A stretch of DNA of 64,000 nt from Flavobacteriales bacterium (GTDB lineage Bacteria; Bacteroidota; Bacteroidia; Flavobacteriales_D; Crocinitomicaceae). The notes under the pieces were generated by a model. The model saw only the letters and a program-made list of their open reading frames with translations. It was not told the DNA's origin and did not search any database. Shown here in pieces: positions 18,520 through 27,915 of this stretch; positions within the stretch are counted from its first letter, which is position 1, and each line of letters starts with the position of its first letter. A program made the translations under genes and the position numbers. Location of the stretch: the NCBI GenBank assembly GCA_947449575.1, contig CANFRV010000002.1:1-64000 (forward strand), read 5' to 3'.

Positions 18520-19539
18520 ATGTTTAAATCGCGCTTATTTAGAAAGATTTACTTTTTCGTTGGATTACTGGTCTCAGTGATCATTATTGGAACTTTTGGT
18601 TTTATTTTAATTGAAGGTTGGGGAGTTGTTGATTCCTTGTACATGACTGTCATTACTATTTCAACAGTTGGTTTTGGAGAAGTGCATAATTTGTCACTTT
18701 ATGGTAAATTATTTACTTCTTTCTTAATAATTTCAAGTTTTAGTACCTTTGCCTTTGCTATAAATTCCATTACTAAATTTCTTGCAGGGGGAGAATATCG
18801 CGATTATATTAATGAAAAAAAAAGAAAAATGGAATTCGAGAAATTACATAATCATGTTATTATTTGTGGATTTGGACGCGTCGGCACTCAAGTTGCAGAA
18901 GATTTGAAGTTACATGGGACGGAATTCGTAGTTATTGAAACCAATGAAGAAAGCTGCAGCAGGCATGAAAGTATGGATGGATATCTTTTTTTAAAAGGAG
19001 ATTCAACATTGGATGAAAATTTAATTAAAGCGGGAATCTTAAAAGCAAAAGCATTAATTTGTTGTTTACCCAAGGATGCGGATAATTTATATATTGTGCT
19101 TTCTGCTCGGGAACTCAAAAAGAATTTATTTATCGTTTCAAGAGCCTCAAATCAATCCACTGTTGGTAAATTAAAAATAGCCGGAGCTCAGAATGTCATT
19201 ATGCCTGACGTAATTGGAGGGTCACACATGGCTTCGTTGATTTCAAATCCAGATGTCATGGAATTCTTGGATATAATTAGAGTGCAAGGGTATAACGGAG
19301 CGAATATTGAATCTATATCATTTAATGAATTACCAGATCAATTTAAAAATAAGACCATTGGACAATTGGAAGCAAAAAGACTTACAGGAGTTACTATCAT
19401 TGGGTTCAAGACTCCCGACGGCGAATACTTAATCAATCCAGATTTTGAAATTGAAGTAGTTCCGCAATCAAAATTATTTGTGCTAGGTAATCCAGCTCAA
19501 ATTGAAAAATTAAATCACTTATTTGGAATTTCACATTAA
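18520..19539 (+). CDS. Two-TM potassium channel with RCK (TrkA-N/TrkA-C) regulatory domains
   Basis: 339 residues. Two transmembrane helices (about 10-32 and 65-88) flank a pore loop with the selectivity filter TVGFGE at residues 49-54. A cytosolic RCK domain with the Rossmann motif ICGFGRVGTQVAEDL begins at about 113, and a TrkA-C domain lies at about 250-335. This is the MthK/Kch architecture, a ligand- or nucleotide-gated K+ channel. It follows pspC by 6 nt and precedes the reductase gene by 3 nt, so the four genes likely form one transcript. Confidence 0.93.
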   Translation: MFKSRLFRKIYFFVGLLVSVIIIGTFGFILIEGWGVVDSLYMTVITISTVGFGEVHNLSLYGKLFTSFLIISSFSTFAFAINSITKFLAGGEYRDYINEKKRKMEFEKLHNHVIICGFGRVGTQVAEDLKLHGTEFVVIETNEESCSRHESMDGYLFLKGDSTLDENLIKAGILKAKALICCLPKDADNLYIVLSARELKKNLFIVSRASNQSTVGKLKIAGAQNVIMPDVIGGSHMASLISNPDVMEFLDIIRVQGYNGANIESISFNELPDQFKNKTIGQLEAKRLTGVTIIGFKTPDGEYLINPDFEIEVVPQSKLFVLGNPAQIEKLNHLFGISH

Positions 19540-19542
19540 ATT

Positions 19543-20433
19543 ATGAGAATATTAATTACTGGTTCAAATGGATTGTTAGGACAAAAAATAGTAAAGCTTT
19601 GTCTGGAACGGGGGCTCAATTTTATCGCGACATCTAAAGGAGAAAATCGAAATCCTGACTGTCCAACGATGAACTATTTGAGTTTAGATATTTCAAATCC
19701 TTTAGAGATTAATAAGGTTTTTCAATTTTATTATCCAACAGATGTGATTCATACGGCAGCGATAACAAATGTGGATTATTGCGAAGATCATATGGATGAG
19801 TGTCAGCTAGTAAATGTGGATTCAACGCTTTTTTTATTTAATGCAGCTATCCAATTTAAATCACATTTTCAATTATTGTCGACAGATTTTGTATTTGATG
19901 GTGAAAAGGGTGATTATTCGGAAAATGATGAGGTAAATCCTTTGAGTGTATATGCAAAGTCAAAGGTGGATGGAGAAAATCTTTTAAAGAATTCAGCGTA
20001 TGAGAATTGGTCCATTGTGCGAACCATAATTGTGTATGGAGAAGGTCACAATCTTTCTAGATCTAACATTGTTTTATGGGCTTTGGACGCTCTGAAAACA
20101 GGGAAGGAATTAACAATTGTTGATGATCAATTCAGGGCTCCTACGTGGGCGGATGATTTAGCATGGGCATGTTTAGAAATTATTTTACACGATAAAAAAG
20201 GTATTTTTCACATTTCAGGACCAGAGACAATGTCAATTATTAATTTAGTATATCGAATTGCAGACTATTTTGATTTACCGAAAAGTCAAGTTACTCCTAT
20301 TCATTCTGACACTTTGAATCAAGCAGCAAAACGACCGCCAAAAACGGGGTTTAATTTGGAGTATTCGCTAAAGGAATTAAAATATAGCCCATTAACTTTA
20401 GAAAAAACATTGGCGCTACTAAAAAATAAGTGA
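19543..20433 (+). CDS. RmlD-like SDR (dTDP-4-dehydrorhamnose reductase family)
   Basis: 296 residues. NAD(P) site ITGSNGLLGQKIVKL; HTAAITNVDYCEDH and the catalytic Tyr/Lys in VYAKSKVDGE fit the RmlD substrate-binding SDR family, as does STDFVFDGEKGDY. RmlD makes dTDP-rhamnose, but RmlD-like members in Bacteroidota often stand outside sugar operons and some have unknown substrates. It lies downstream of a K+ channel, not with rfbB. The rhamnose role is therefore only possible. Confidence 0.82.
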   Translation: MRILITGSNGLLGQKIVKLCLERGLNFIATSKGENRNPDCPTMNYLSLDISNPLEINKVFQFYYPTDVIHTAAITNVDYCEDHMDECQLVNVDSTLFLFNAAIQFKSHFQLLSTDFVFDGEKGDYSENDEVNPLSVYAKSKVDGENLLKNSAYENWSIVRTIIVYGEGHNLSRSNIVLWALDALKTGKELTIVDDQFRAPTWADDLAWACLEIILHDKKGIFHISGPETMSIINLVYRIADYFDLPKSQVTPIHSDTLNQAAKRPPKTGFNLEYSLKELKYSPLTLEKTLALLKNK

Positions 20434-20488
20434 TCATATTCACTAAAAATTTTATCTTTACCCACATTAATTTTAAAATCTAAATACA

Positions 20489-21991
20489 ATGGCAGGAAGT
20501 CCATGGCGCAAAAAGCCAATAAGTTTGTTTGAGGCAGAAATGAAAAAAAGCCAGTTGAACCGCGTACTAGGACGATGGGGTTTGACTTCATTAGGAATAG
20601 GAGCAATAATTGGAGGAGGTATATTTACTCTTACAGGTGTGGCTGCGCACAACAATGCCGGTCCAGCTTTAGCATTAGCGTTTGTAATTGCAGGAATCGG
20701 ATGTATGTTTGCAGCTCTTTGTTATGCGGAATTTTCCTCTGTACTGCCTGTTGAAGGATCAGCTTATGCTTATTCATATGGGACAATGGGAGAAATTTTT
20801 GCTTGGATTATAGGATGGAATTTGATTTTAGAATACATGATGGGAGCAACTACGGTAGCCGTCGCGTGGAGTGGTTATTTTGAAAAGTTACTTCATCAAT
20901 GCAGTATAGATCCCCCCATGTGGCTGATGAACGACCCAATTACCGCAGCTGCCAAGTATTCTGCAATAGGAGAAGTTACTCCTACTATATGTTTTAATTT
21001 ACCAGCGTTTTTAATTACTTGGGTGGTCACTTCAATTTTGGTTAGAGGGATTAAAGAAGCTGCAAAAACAAATAATATTATTGTGATATTGAAAATAGCA
21101 GTAGTATTATTCGTAATATTTGTAGGTTTCTTTTTTATTGATACAAATAATTACCATCCATTTGTGCCTGAGCAAGTTTTTGATGCAGATGGGACTTCTC
21201 ATTTTGGTTGGAGTGGAGTTATGACAGCTGCTTCTATTGTCTTTTTTGCTTATATTGGTTTTGACGCTGTATCTACCCAAGCTGGCGAGGCAATTAATCC
21301 TAAAAAAGATGTTCCTTTTGCAATAATGGCATCTCTTATAATATGTACGGTTTTATATATCCTGGTTTCTTTGGTTTTAACTGGAATGGTGCCTTATAAT
21401 CAGTTAGATATTAAAGCTCCAGTCGCTTCCGCTTTTGAAGGGGTTAATATGCCATGGGCAACCATCTTAATAACCATTGCGGCTGTTGCTGGTTTGATTT
21501 CTGTGATGTTAGTAATGATGCTGGGACAAACTAGGATTTTCTTAGGAATGTCAAAAGATGGACTTTTACCGGCCATGTTTGGAAAAATTCACTCCAAATT
21601 TAAAACTCCTTTTCAGAGTACAATTTTGGTTGGATTGATTATTTCAATTGTTGCTTCATTAACACCAATAGATAAGGTTTCTGAGATGTGTTCTATGGGA
21701 ACATTATTAGCTTTTGCGATGATTGCACTTGCAGTATTGATTTTAAGATATAAGCAGCCTGATTTAGAAAGACCTTTTAGAGTTCCTTTTTTGCCAGTTA
21801 TTTCTGTTTTAGGTGTTTCATTTAATGTGTTTTTGATGTGTTTTGTTCGCAAGGAAACTTGGATCGCTTTCTTGATTTGGTCAGGAATAGGGATTGTCGT
21901 TTACTTTGCCTATTCCAAAAGAAATAGTAACTTGAATGCCTATGAGAAAGAGCAGGAAGAACTGACAAAAAAGAATTTAGAAAATAACTGA
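20489..21991 (+). CDS. APC-superfamily amino-acid permease (CAT-like)
   Basis: 500 residues with about 12 transmembrane helices. The first helix carries the substrate-contact motif GIGAIIGGGIFTLTG; AAALCYAEFSS follows, and the C-terminal part has LERPFRVPFLPVISVLGV, typical of bacterial CAT-type cationic or neutral amino-acid transporters (YfnA-like). It should be a proton-coupled amino-acid importer; the substrate is unknown. A -7-like TATCTTTA at 20453-20460 lies about 28 nt upstream. It is next to a second, divergent permease. Confidence 0.9.
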   Translation: MAGSPWRKKPISLFEAEMKKSQLNRVLGRWGLTSLGIGAIIGGGIFTLTGVAAHNNAGPALALAFVIAGIGCMFAALCYAEFSSVLPVEGSAYAYSYGTMGEIFAWIIGWNLILEYMMGATTVAVAWSGYFEKLLHQCSIDPPMWLMNDPITAAAKYSAIGEVTPTICFNLPAFLITWVVTSILVRGIKEAAKTNNIIVILKIAVVLFVIFVGFFFIDTNNYHPFVPEQVFDADGTSHFGWSGVMTAASIVFFAYIGFDAVSTQAGEAINPKKDVPFAIMASLIICTVLYILVSLVLTGMVPYNQLDIKAPVASAFEGVNMPWATILITIAAVAGLISVMLVMMLGQTRIFLGMSKDGLLPAMFGKIHSKFKTPFQSTILVGLIISIVASLTPIDKVSEMCSMGTLLAFAMIALAVLILRYKQPDLERPFRVPFLPVISVLGVSFNVFLMCFVRKETWIAFLIWSGIGIVVYFAYSKRNSNLNAYEKEQEELTKKNLENN

Positions 21992-22077
21992 TTTCTCTTT
22001 GTATTTGTTGCATAAAATAGTCACATATATCCATATGACTATTTAAGTACTAAATAGCGTAACTAAAAAGCGATAAA

Positions 22078-23544
22078 ATGTCTGAAAATAAAGAATTAAA
22101 GCGAACGCTAGGTTTGTTTGATGCTACAAGCATTGTTGCAGGATCAATGATAGGCTCAGGTATTTTTATCGTTACTGTTTCCATGATGAGAGATATTGGT
22201 TCAGTTGGTTGGATGCTTTTTTTATGGTTACTTACAGGCATCATAACCATTTTTGCAGCTTTGAGTTATGGTGAATTAGCTGGAATGATGCCCAATGCTG
22301 GCGGACAATACGTTTACATTCAACGTGCCTATGGACGAATGATTTCCTTTTTGTATGGTTGGACTGTTTTTACAGTTATTCAGACAGGAGTAATTGCTGC
22401 GGTTGCAGTCGCTTTTTCAAAATATACATCTGTGTTTTTCCCAGAGTTGAATAATGAATTGTATTCATACGGAAATGTAATTCAAATTACCTTTGCCCAA
22501 TTATTAGCTGTCATTAGTGTTGTTCTTCTAACATTTATTAATACGAGAGGAGTTCAAAATGGAAGAATTATTCAATTAGTTTTTACTTCTGCGAAGGTTT
22601 TTGCTTTGTTCGCTTTGATTGTTTTAGGTCTTGCTATCGGATTAAAAACGAATACACTTTCTCAAAATTTCACCGATATTTGGAGTGCAAGTAAAACAAC
22701 AATTTTACCGAATGGAAGTATAACGATTGTTCCTTTGGCAGGATTTGCATTAATGGGAGCAATGGGGGCTACAATAATTAATTCCTTGTTTTCGTCAGAT
22801 GCCTGGAATAATGTAACATTTATTTCTGGCGAGATTAAAGATCCTAAAAGAAACATTCCTAGAAGCCTTTTCTTAGGAACTTTGATTGTTACATTTATTT
22901 ATATACTAGCTAATATTGCTTATTTAGCGCTACTTCCAGTCAACGGGAGTGCTGAGGCAGCAGATGTAGCAGGAAGAGGAATAATGTTTGCAAGTGAAAA
23001 AAGAGTTGGAGCTGCTGCAGCATCTGTCATTTTTGGAGATATTGGAGTAAGTATAATGGCTGTTTTAATTATGATTTCCACTTTTGGCTGTAATAATGGA
23101 TTAGTTTTAGCTGGTTCCAGATTGTATTATGCGATGTCAAAAGATGGATTGTTTTTCAAAAAAGCACAAAAACTAAATAGTAAACAAGTACCGGGAATTG
23201 CACTTTGGATACAATGTATTTGGGCTTCAATTTTGTGTTTATCGGGCAAGTATGAGGATTTATTAGTTTTTTCAACTTTTGCCTCGTTGCTGTTTTATAT
23301 TTTAACCATTGGTGGATTATTCATATTGAGAAAGACAGAACCAGATGCGCTGCGTCCTTATAAGGCTTTTGGTTATCCGTATATTCCTATTATTTACATT
23401 TCGATTACACTTTTGATTTGTATTGATTTATTAATTTACGATACAAAAAACACCGGAGGAAGCTTATTGTTAATTGCACTTGGAATTCCTATTTATTACT
23501 TAACTAACAAAAAGACCAATATTTCGAATGAAATTATTGAGTAG
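22078..23544 (+). CDS. APC-superfamily amino-acid permease (LAT-like)
   Basis: 488 residues with about 12 transmembrane helices. SIVAGSMIGSGIFIV in TM1 is the unwound substrate site of APC transporters, and SYGELAGMMPNAGGQYVY is typical of LAT-type exchangers. It is distinct from the preceding permease and not a recent duplicate. The 86-nt spacer (21992-22077) holds a 9-bp hairpin at 22015-22044. It is probably an amino-acid exchanger or importer of unknown specificity. Confidence 0.9.
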   Translation: MSENKELKRTLGLFDATSIVAGSMIGSGIFIVTVSMMRDIGSVGWMLFLWLLTGIITIFAALSYGELAGMMPNAGGQYVYIQRAYGRMISFLYGWTVFTVIQTGVIAAVAVAFSKYTSVFFPELNNELYSYGNVIQITFAQLLAVISVVLLTFINTRGVQNGRIIQLVFTSAKVFALFALIVLGLAIGLKTNTLSQNFTDIWSASKTTILPNGSITIVPLAGFALMGAMGATIINSLFSSDAWNNVTFISGEIKDPKRNIPRSLFLGTLIVTFIYILANIAYLALLPVNGSAEAADVAGRGIMFASEKRVGAAAASVIFGDIGVSIMAVLIMISTFGCNNGLVLAGSRLYYAMSKDGLFFKKAQKLNSKQVPGIALWIQCIWASILCLSGKYEDLLVFSTFASLLFYILTIGGLFILRKTEPDALRPYKAFGYPYIPIIYISITLLICIDLLIYDTKNTGGSLLLIALGIPIYYLTNKKTNISNEIIE

Positions 23545-23567
23545 GAAAAATATATTCAGGCATTTCA

Positions 23568-24446
23568 ATGAAAAATAACGTAGATTTTAATTTATCTAAA
23601 AGAAATAAAAGAGGAATTGTCCTACTGAGTATTTTCACTTTTTGTTTTATTTACTACCCTAGATTATATTTTTATTGTCAACCGAAAATAGTAACTTCGA
23701 TTAATTCTTTTCCTAGCAAAAAGTGGGAAAAGGAGCATAAATCATATTCTAAATTTGACTATTCGAAAAGGGATTATTCAAAGAAAGACAGGTACAGTTG
23801 CCCAAAGCAAAAATTTGATCCAAATAAATACACAATCAAGGATTGGATGAATTTAGGTTTATCAGAAAAACAAGCGGCTGTAGTTTTGAAATTCACAAAG
23901 AGGGGTATTTATTCTAATGAAGACCTTAAGAGAGTCTTTGTTATTTCCGATGAATTGTTTTTATTAATTAAGGATTCCACTTTTTATATAGCCAAAGAAA
24001 ATCGCTATTTAACCTCTGAAAAGGAGAATTTTTTAACGGATAAGAAGAGTGTTTTAACAGAAATCAATCAGGCGACAGAAGAGGAATTGATTAATTTAAA
24101 AGGAGTTGGAGCTTTTTTCGCAAAACAAATCGTCAAGAAAAGAAATGAATTAGGCGGATTCATCTCAAAGAAGCAACTACTTGAAGTTTGGAAGATGGAT
24201 GAAGAGAAATACGAAATAATTCAAAGTCAAATTACAGTAAATCCCACTTTGATTAAAAGAGTAGAGTTAAATTCAATTACAATCGATCAGCTTAAAAGTC
24301 ACCCGTATATCAGGTGGAATATTGCTAATTCAATCATTAAAATGCGAGAGCAAAGAAAAGGATTTAGTAGCATTAACGACATAAAAGAGTCCGTGTTAAT
24401 AAATGAAGAATTATTCGAAAAGTTGAAGCCCTATTTAACATTGTAG
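23568..24446 (+). CDS. Helix-hairpin-helix (ComEA-like) protein
   Basis: 292 residues: one N-terminal transmembrane segment (about 17-35), a basic Ser/Lys/Tyr-rich linker, then repeated HhH modules. The clearest module begins INQATEEELINLKGVGAFFA and continues with RNELGGFISKKQLLEV, as in ComEA DNA-binding proteins. The first (DWMNLGLSEKQAAVVL) and third (VELNSITIDQLKSHPYIRW) are degenerate. It may bind DNA at the envelope, as in natural transformation, or act as a generic HhH scaffold. It starts 23 nt after the permease. Confidence 0.85.
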   Translation: MKNNVDFNLSKRNKRGIVLLSIFTFCFIYYPRLYFYCQPKIVTSINSFPSKKWEKEHKSYSKFDYSKRDYSKKDRYSCPKQKFDPNKYTIKDWMNLGLSEKQAAVVLKFTKRGIYSNEDLKRVFVISDELFLLIKDSTFYIAKENRYLTSEKENFLTDKKSVLTEINQATEEELINLKGVGAFFAKQIVKKRNELGGFISKKQLLEVWKMDEEKYEIIQSQITVNPTLIKRVELNSITIDQLKSHPYIRWNIANSIIKMREQRKGFSSINDIKESVLINEELFEKLKPYLTL

Positions 24447-24475
24447 AGAAAGATCAAAAATAAATATAAACGCGC

Positions 24476-25006
24476 ATGATTATAGAAGAGAGAATAAAAA
24501 ACACCATTCGAGATGTTCATAATTTTCCAAAAGAGGGTATTGTTTTTAAGGATATTACACCCATTATGTTGGACCCAATTTTATCAAAGGACATGTTGGA
24601 TAGTTTAGTTGAAAAGTACAAAAATGAAAAAATTGATGCCATTGCCGGAATTGAGAGTCGTGGGTTTTTATTCGGTTATCCGTTAGCTATTCAATTGGGT
24701 GTTCCGTTTATTTTAATTCGAAAGATTGGGAAATTACCTTATAATAAAATAAGTCATTCGTATGATTTGGAATATGGTAGCGCAACGATTGAAATGCATG
24801 TTGACGCAGTTTCAAAGGGTCAAAAAGTATTAATTCATGATGATTTATTAGCTACTGGAGGTTCAGCAGAAGCTGCAGCAAAATTACTTCAAAAGTGCGG
24901 AGCTGAAATTGCAGGATTTAATTTTTTAGTTTCTCTAGATTTTTTAGAAGGAAAAAATAAATTAACAAATTTTTCAGACAAAATTATTAGTTTTGTAAAC
25001 TATTAA
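24476..25006 (+). CDS. apt: Adenine phosphoribosyltransferase
   Basis: 176 residues, the normal length. It salvages adenine with PRPP to give AMP. Evidence: [14 protein letters not shown] near the N-terminus, [15 protein letters not shown], and the PRPP-binding [14 protein letters not shown] at 118-131. Cytosolic. It lies 29 nt after the HhH gene and before an acyl-CoA dehydrogenase. Confidence 0.96.
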   Translation: MIIEERIKNTIRDVHNFPKEGIVFKDITPIMLDPILSKDMLDSLVEKYKNEKIDAIAGIESRGFLFGYPLAIQLGVPFILIRKIGKLPYNKISHSYDLEYGSATIEMHVDAVSKGQKVLIHDDLLATGGSAEAAAKLLQKCGAEIAGFNFLVSLDFLEGKNKLTNFSDKIISFVNY

Positions 25007-25034
25007 AAAATACAAATACCCCAAAACTGGAAAA

Positions 25035-26174
25035 ATGAATTTTGATCAAAGCGAAAACCAAATAATGATCACGCAAATGATTCGTGATTTTGCTGAAAAA
25101 GAAATACGTCCCTATATTATGGAATGGGATGAATCTCAACAATTCCCTGTTCATGTGTTTAAAAAATTAGGTGAATTAGGTTTAATGGGTGTTTTTATAC
25201 CAGAAGAATATGGTGGATCAGGCTTCGGTTATTTAGAATATGTTACGGTTGTTGCTGAAATTGCTAAAGTTTGCGGTTCAATAGGATTATCCGTTGCTGC
25301 GCATAATTCACTTTGCACAGGGCATATTTATTATCATGGGAATGAAGCGCAGAAGAAAAAATATTTGCCAAAATTAGCATCTGCTGAGTGGATTGGTGCC
25401 TGGGGATTGACAGAGACAGGGACAGGTTCTGATGCTGGAGGAATGAATACTACAGCAGTAAAAGATGGTGATCATTGGGTAATTAATGGGTCAAAAAACT
25501 TTATTACACACGGAATCTCGGGTGATGTTGCAGTTGTGATCGTCCGAACTGGTGAAAAAGGAGATTCACATGGAATGTCAGCTTTCATCATTGAAAAAGG
25601 TACCCCTGGATTTTCTGCAGGAAAGAAAGAAAATAAAATGGGAATGCGTGCATCAGAAACAGCTGAATTGATTTTTGATAATTGTCGAGTGCCAGCAGAA
25701 AATTTGATAGGAAAAGAGGGTGAAGGATTTGTCCAGTCGATGCAAATATTAGATGGCGGACGTATTTCAATTGGTTCTTTAGCACTTGGGATAGCAAAAG
25801 GGGCATACGAAGCTGCTTTAAAATATTCAAAGGAAAGAGTTCAATTTGGAAAGCCTATTGCTCAATTTCAAGCGATTGGATTCAAGTTAGCAGATATGGC
25901 AACAAAAATTGAAGCGGCAGAACTATTGTTAAATCAAGCAGCATTCTTGAAAAATTCAGGTAAAAAATTAACGAGAGAATCTGCAATGGCCAAACTTTAT
26001 GCGTCTGAAGTTGCTTGTGAAATTGCCAATGAGGCTGTTCAGATATTTGGAGGATATGGCTACACAAAAGATTTTCCTGTTGAGAAATTCTACAGGGATG
26101 CTAAATTGTGCACAATAGGAGAAGGGACGTCAGAAATTCAAAAATTAGTTATTTCAAGAGAAATTTTAAAATAA
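25035..26174 (+). CDS. Acyl-CoA dehydrogenase
   Basis: 379 residues, the usual length of short- and branched-chain acyl-CoA dehydrogenases. FAD and substrate motifs: [38 protein letters not shown], and C-terminal [20 protein letters not shown]. The catalytic Glu is in [16 protein letters not shown]. It oxidises an acyl-CoA to the trans-2-enoyl-CoA, passing electrons to ETF. Chain-length specificity (for example isovaleryl or butyryl) cannot be assigned. It may be the last gene of a run starting at the permeases. Confidence 0.94.
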   Translation: MNFDQSENQIMITQMIRDFAEKEIRPYIMEWDESQQFPVHVFKKLGELGLMGVFIPEEYGGSGFGYLEYVTVVAEIAKVCGSIGLSVAAHNSLCTGHIYYHGNEAQKKKYLPKLASAEWIGAWGLTETGTGSDAGGMNTTAVKDGDHWVINGSKNFITHGISGDVAVVIVRTGEKGDSHGMSAFIIEKGTPGFSAGKKENKMGMRASETAELIFDNCRVPAENLIGKEGEGFVQSMQILDGGRISIGSLALGIAKGAYEAALKYSKERVQFGKPIAQFQAIGFKLADMATKIEAAELLLNQAAFLKNSGKKLTRESAMAKLYASEVACEIANEAVQIFGGYGYTKDFPVEKFYRDAKLCTIGEGTSEIQKLVISREILK

Positions 26175-26198
26175 CTATTATAAATAAAAAAAAATACA

Positions 26199-26206
26199 TA
26201 TCTTTG
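26199..26206 (+). promoter_or_regulatory. -7 box of rpsU
   Basis: TATCTTTG matches TAnnTTTG; transcription would start about 35 nt before the rpsU ATG. The upstream 25 nt are almost pure A/T and hold no TTG at 19 nt, so this may be an A-tract-assisted strong promoter. Confidence 0.6.
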
Positions 26207-26248
26207 TCGTCCAAAGTTGAAAATACAAAATTTAATAAATAGAACAAT

Positions 26249-26440
26249 ATGTTAATTATTCCGGTAAAAGAAGGGGAAAACATCGAGAGAGCTCTTAAGA
26301 AATTCAAGAAAAAATTTGATAAAACTAAAGCGATGAAAGAATTGAGAAGACGTAAAGAATTCACAAAACCTTCTGTTGTTAAGCGTCAAGATAATATCCG
26401 TGCAGTTTATCGTGAAAAAATAATGTCTGTTGGACAATAA
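26249..26440 (+). CDS. rpsU: 30S ribosomal protein S21
   Basis: 63 residues, highly basic. The N-terminal MLIIPVKEGENIERALKKF and the RRRKEFTKPS region identify bS21, which binds near the 3' end of 16S rRNA and takes part in initiation. In Bacteroidota, bS21 helps to sequester the anti-Shine-Dalgarno, consistent with the lack of SD sequences here. It has its own promoter and a strong terminator 30 nt downstream that overlaps the next gene. Confidence 0.97.
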   Translation: MLIIPVKEGENIERALKKFKKKFDKTKAMKELRRRKEFTKPSVVKRQDNIRAVYREKIMSVGQ

Positions 26441-26470
26441 TTTTTAGAAACTTATTTTTAAAAAGATCGT

Positions 26471-26495
26471 AAAGGAGCCAATGGCTCCTTTTTTT
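26471..26495 (+). terminator. Intrinsic terminator of rpsU, overlapping the xer start codon
   Basis: A perfect 9-bp stem (AAAGGAGCC at 26471-26479 with GGCTCCTTT at 26483-26491), a 3-nt loop AAT, and a run of seven T to 26495. The A and T of the loop are the first two bases of the downstream xer ATG at 26481. Confidence 0.85.
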
Positions 26496-27371
26496 GTAAA
26501 TAAATTTTTATCGTATCTTCAGACGGAGAAGAGGTATTCTGTCCATACAAATTTGGCTTATCAAATGGATATTGAGCAATTCCTTGATTTTACGATTATA
26601 GTAAATGAAAAAGAATTAGCAGAAGTAACTCCCTTGGTCATTAGAGGCTGGATAGTTGACTTGATGGATAAGGAGTACACTAAGCGCACGGTTAATCGAA
26701 AATTATCTTCTTTACGTTCCTTTTTTAAGTGGTTAGCAAGAGAAGCGTTCATTCCACACAATCCAATGCAAAAAGTACAAGGTCCAAAGACCGAAAAGCG
26801 TTTACCTAGTTTTGCTCGTTCTTCAGATTTGACAGTTGAAAAATTGGAACACGTTTTTTCCTCGAGTTTTGAAGGTGTGCGCGACAGGCTTATCGTAGAA
26901 GTTTTTTATCAGACAGGCATTCGATTAAGTGAGTTGATAAATCTAAAAAATTCCGATATCGAAAAGGATAGAATCAAAGTGCTTGGAAAAAGGAACAAAG
27001 AAAGAATCATTCCAATATCTAGCTTATTATTTGAAATGATTGAAGAATACAGAAAACAGTTGAAGTTAAATGATTTAGAAAACGAATTTCTTTTTCTGTT
27101 AAATAATGGTAATAAAGTGTACGCAAAATTTGTTTATAGAATAATTAATTCCTATCTTGGTCAAGTAACAAATTTAGACAAGTGCAGTCCACATGTATTG
27201 CGTCACACATTTGCTACTCATATGTTGAACAATGGAGCTGGCTTGGAGACATTGAAAGATTTATTGGGGCATGCAAATTTATCAGCAACACAAGTGTATA
27301 CTCATAACTCGTTTAAACAGTTAACCAATATTTATTCACAAGCCCATCCTCGTGGGCATAAAAAGAAATAG
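26481..27371 (+). CDS. Tyrosine recombinase XerC/XerD-like
   Basis: 296 residues. An N-terminal SAM-like core-binding domain (about 1-95, with RYSVHTNLAYQMDIEQFL) is followed by the catalytic domain. The catalytic set is complete: Arg148 (TGIRLSEL), Lys170, His238 and Arg241 (PHVLRHTFATH), His264 (LLGHANLSATQ) and nucleophile Tyr273 (QVYTH). It should resolve chromosome dimers at dif. No upstream ATG, GTG or TTG is in frame, so the start must be the ATG at 26481 inside the rpsU terminator; codons 1-5 (MAPFF) are encoded by its right arm and T-tract. raiA follows after 2 nt. Whether it is XerC or XerD cannot be told. Confidence 0.94.
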   Translation: MAPFFVNKFLSYLQTEKRYSVHTNLAYQMDIEQFLDFTIIVNEKELAEVTPLVIRGWIVDLMDKEYTKRTVNRKLSSLRSFFKWLAREAFIPHNPMQKVQGPKTEKRLPSFARSSDLTVEKLEHVFSSSFEGVRDRLIVEVFYQTGIRLSELINLKNSDIEKDRIKVLGKRNKERIIPISSLLFEMIEEYRKQLKLNDLENEFLFLLNNGNKVYAKFVYRIINSYLGQVTNLDKCSPHVLRHTFATHMLNNGAGLETLKDLLGHANLSATQVYTHNSFKQLTNIYSQAHPRGHKKK

Positions 27372-27373
27372 TC

Positions 27374-27670
27374 ATGGATATTCAAGTGCACTCAGTACAT
27401 TTTACAGCTGACAAGAAATTAGTTGATTTCGTTAATGAAAAAGTGGGTAAATTGGAATTGTTTTTCGATAATATTATTGCGAGTGAAGTTTATTTAAGAT
27501 TAGATAAAAGTCAAGATGGAGAAAATAAAATTGCTGAGGTAAAGATATTAATTCCTGGAAAGGAGTTGTTTGCTAAAAAGCAGTGCAAAAGTTTTGAAGA
27601 AGCTGCTGATCTAGCGGTTGAAGCATTGAGGAAACAGGTGCATAAACATAAAGAAAAGAGCACATATTAA
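27374..27670 (+). CDS. raiA: Ribosome hibernation factor, HPF/RaiA family (short form)
   Basis: 98 residues: a single beta-alpha-beta S30AE domain, VHSVHFTADKKLVDFVNEK at the N-terminus and LRLDKSQDGENKIAEVKI in the middle. It lacks the C-terminal dimerisation domain of long HPF. It binds the 30S decoding site during stasis. It lies 2 nt after xer and just before a strong terminator, so it is probably co-transcribed with xer. Confidence 0.93.
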   Translation: MDIQVHSVHFTADKKLVDFVNEKVGKLELFFDNIIASEVYLRLDKSQDGENKIAEVKILIPGKELFAKKQCKSFEEAADLAVEALRKQVHKHKEKSTY

Positions 27671-27687
27671 TAATCATCAATAGCATG

Positions 27688-27723
27688 AAAAAGGTTTCTA
27701 ATTTAGTAGGAACCTTTTTTTTT
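27688..27723 (+). terminator. Intrinsic terminator after raiA
   Basis: AAGGTTTCTA at 27691-27700 pairs with TAGGAACCTT over ten bases with one G-U pair, followed by a run of about nine T. It separates the rpsU-xer-raiA unit from the tRNA operon. Confidence 0.85.
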
Positions 27724-27743
27724 GAAAAAAAATAAAAAAAATG

Positions 27744-27773
27744 TTGCAGGAAAGAATTTAATGCCTACATTTG
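27744..27773 (+). promoter_or_regulatory. Strong promoter of the tRNA-tuf operon
   Basis: TTG at 27744-27746, exactly 19 nt, then TACATTTG at 27766-27773: a full match to the Bacteroidota housekeeping promoter. It precedes tRNA-Thr by 58 nt. Confidence 0.85.
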
Positions 27774-27831
27774 CAAACCCAAACGGGAAACACGTTAAGC
27801 GTTCTTTTTATTACTGAAAATATCAATATGT

Positions 27832-27905
27832 GCCGATGTAGCTCAGCTGGCTAGAGCAGCTGATTTGTAATCAGCAGGTCGGGGGTTCGAGTCCCTCCAT
27901 CGGCT
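27832..27905 (+). tRNA. tRNA-Thr (anticodon TGT)
   Basis: 74 nt, full cloverleaf. Acceptor GCCGATG pairs with CATCGGC; anticodon loop TTTGTAA; T loop TTCGAGT. The 3' CCA is not encoded. Confidence 0.97.
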
Positions 27906-27915
27906 CTATTTTGTT

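Noticed and set aside
22015-22044. 9-bp hairpin between the two permease genes (AAATAGTCA/TGACTATTT)
   Set aside because: It has a 12-nt loop and no T-run, so it may be chance in A/T-rich DNA; no function can be supported.
20489-23544. Recent tandem duplication of permeases
   Set aside because: The two proteins differ in sequence and subfamily (CAT-like versus LAT-like), so they are not recent copies.
26481-27371. Mobile integrase of an integrative element
   Set aside because: The Xer gene is flanked by housekeeping genes (rpsU, raiA, tRNAs) in a conserved order, and no att repeats or cargo genes were seen.
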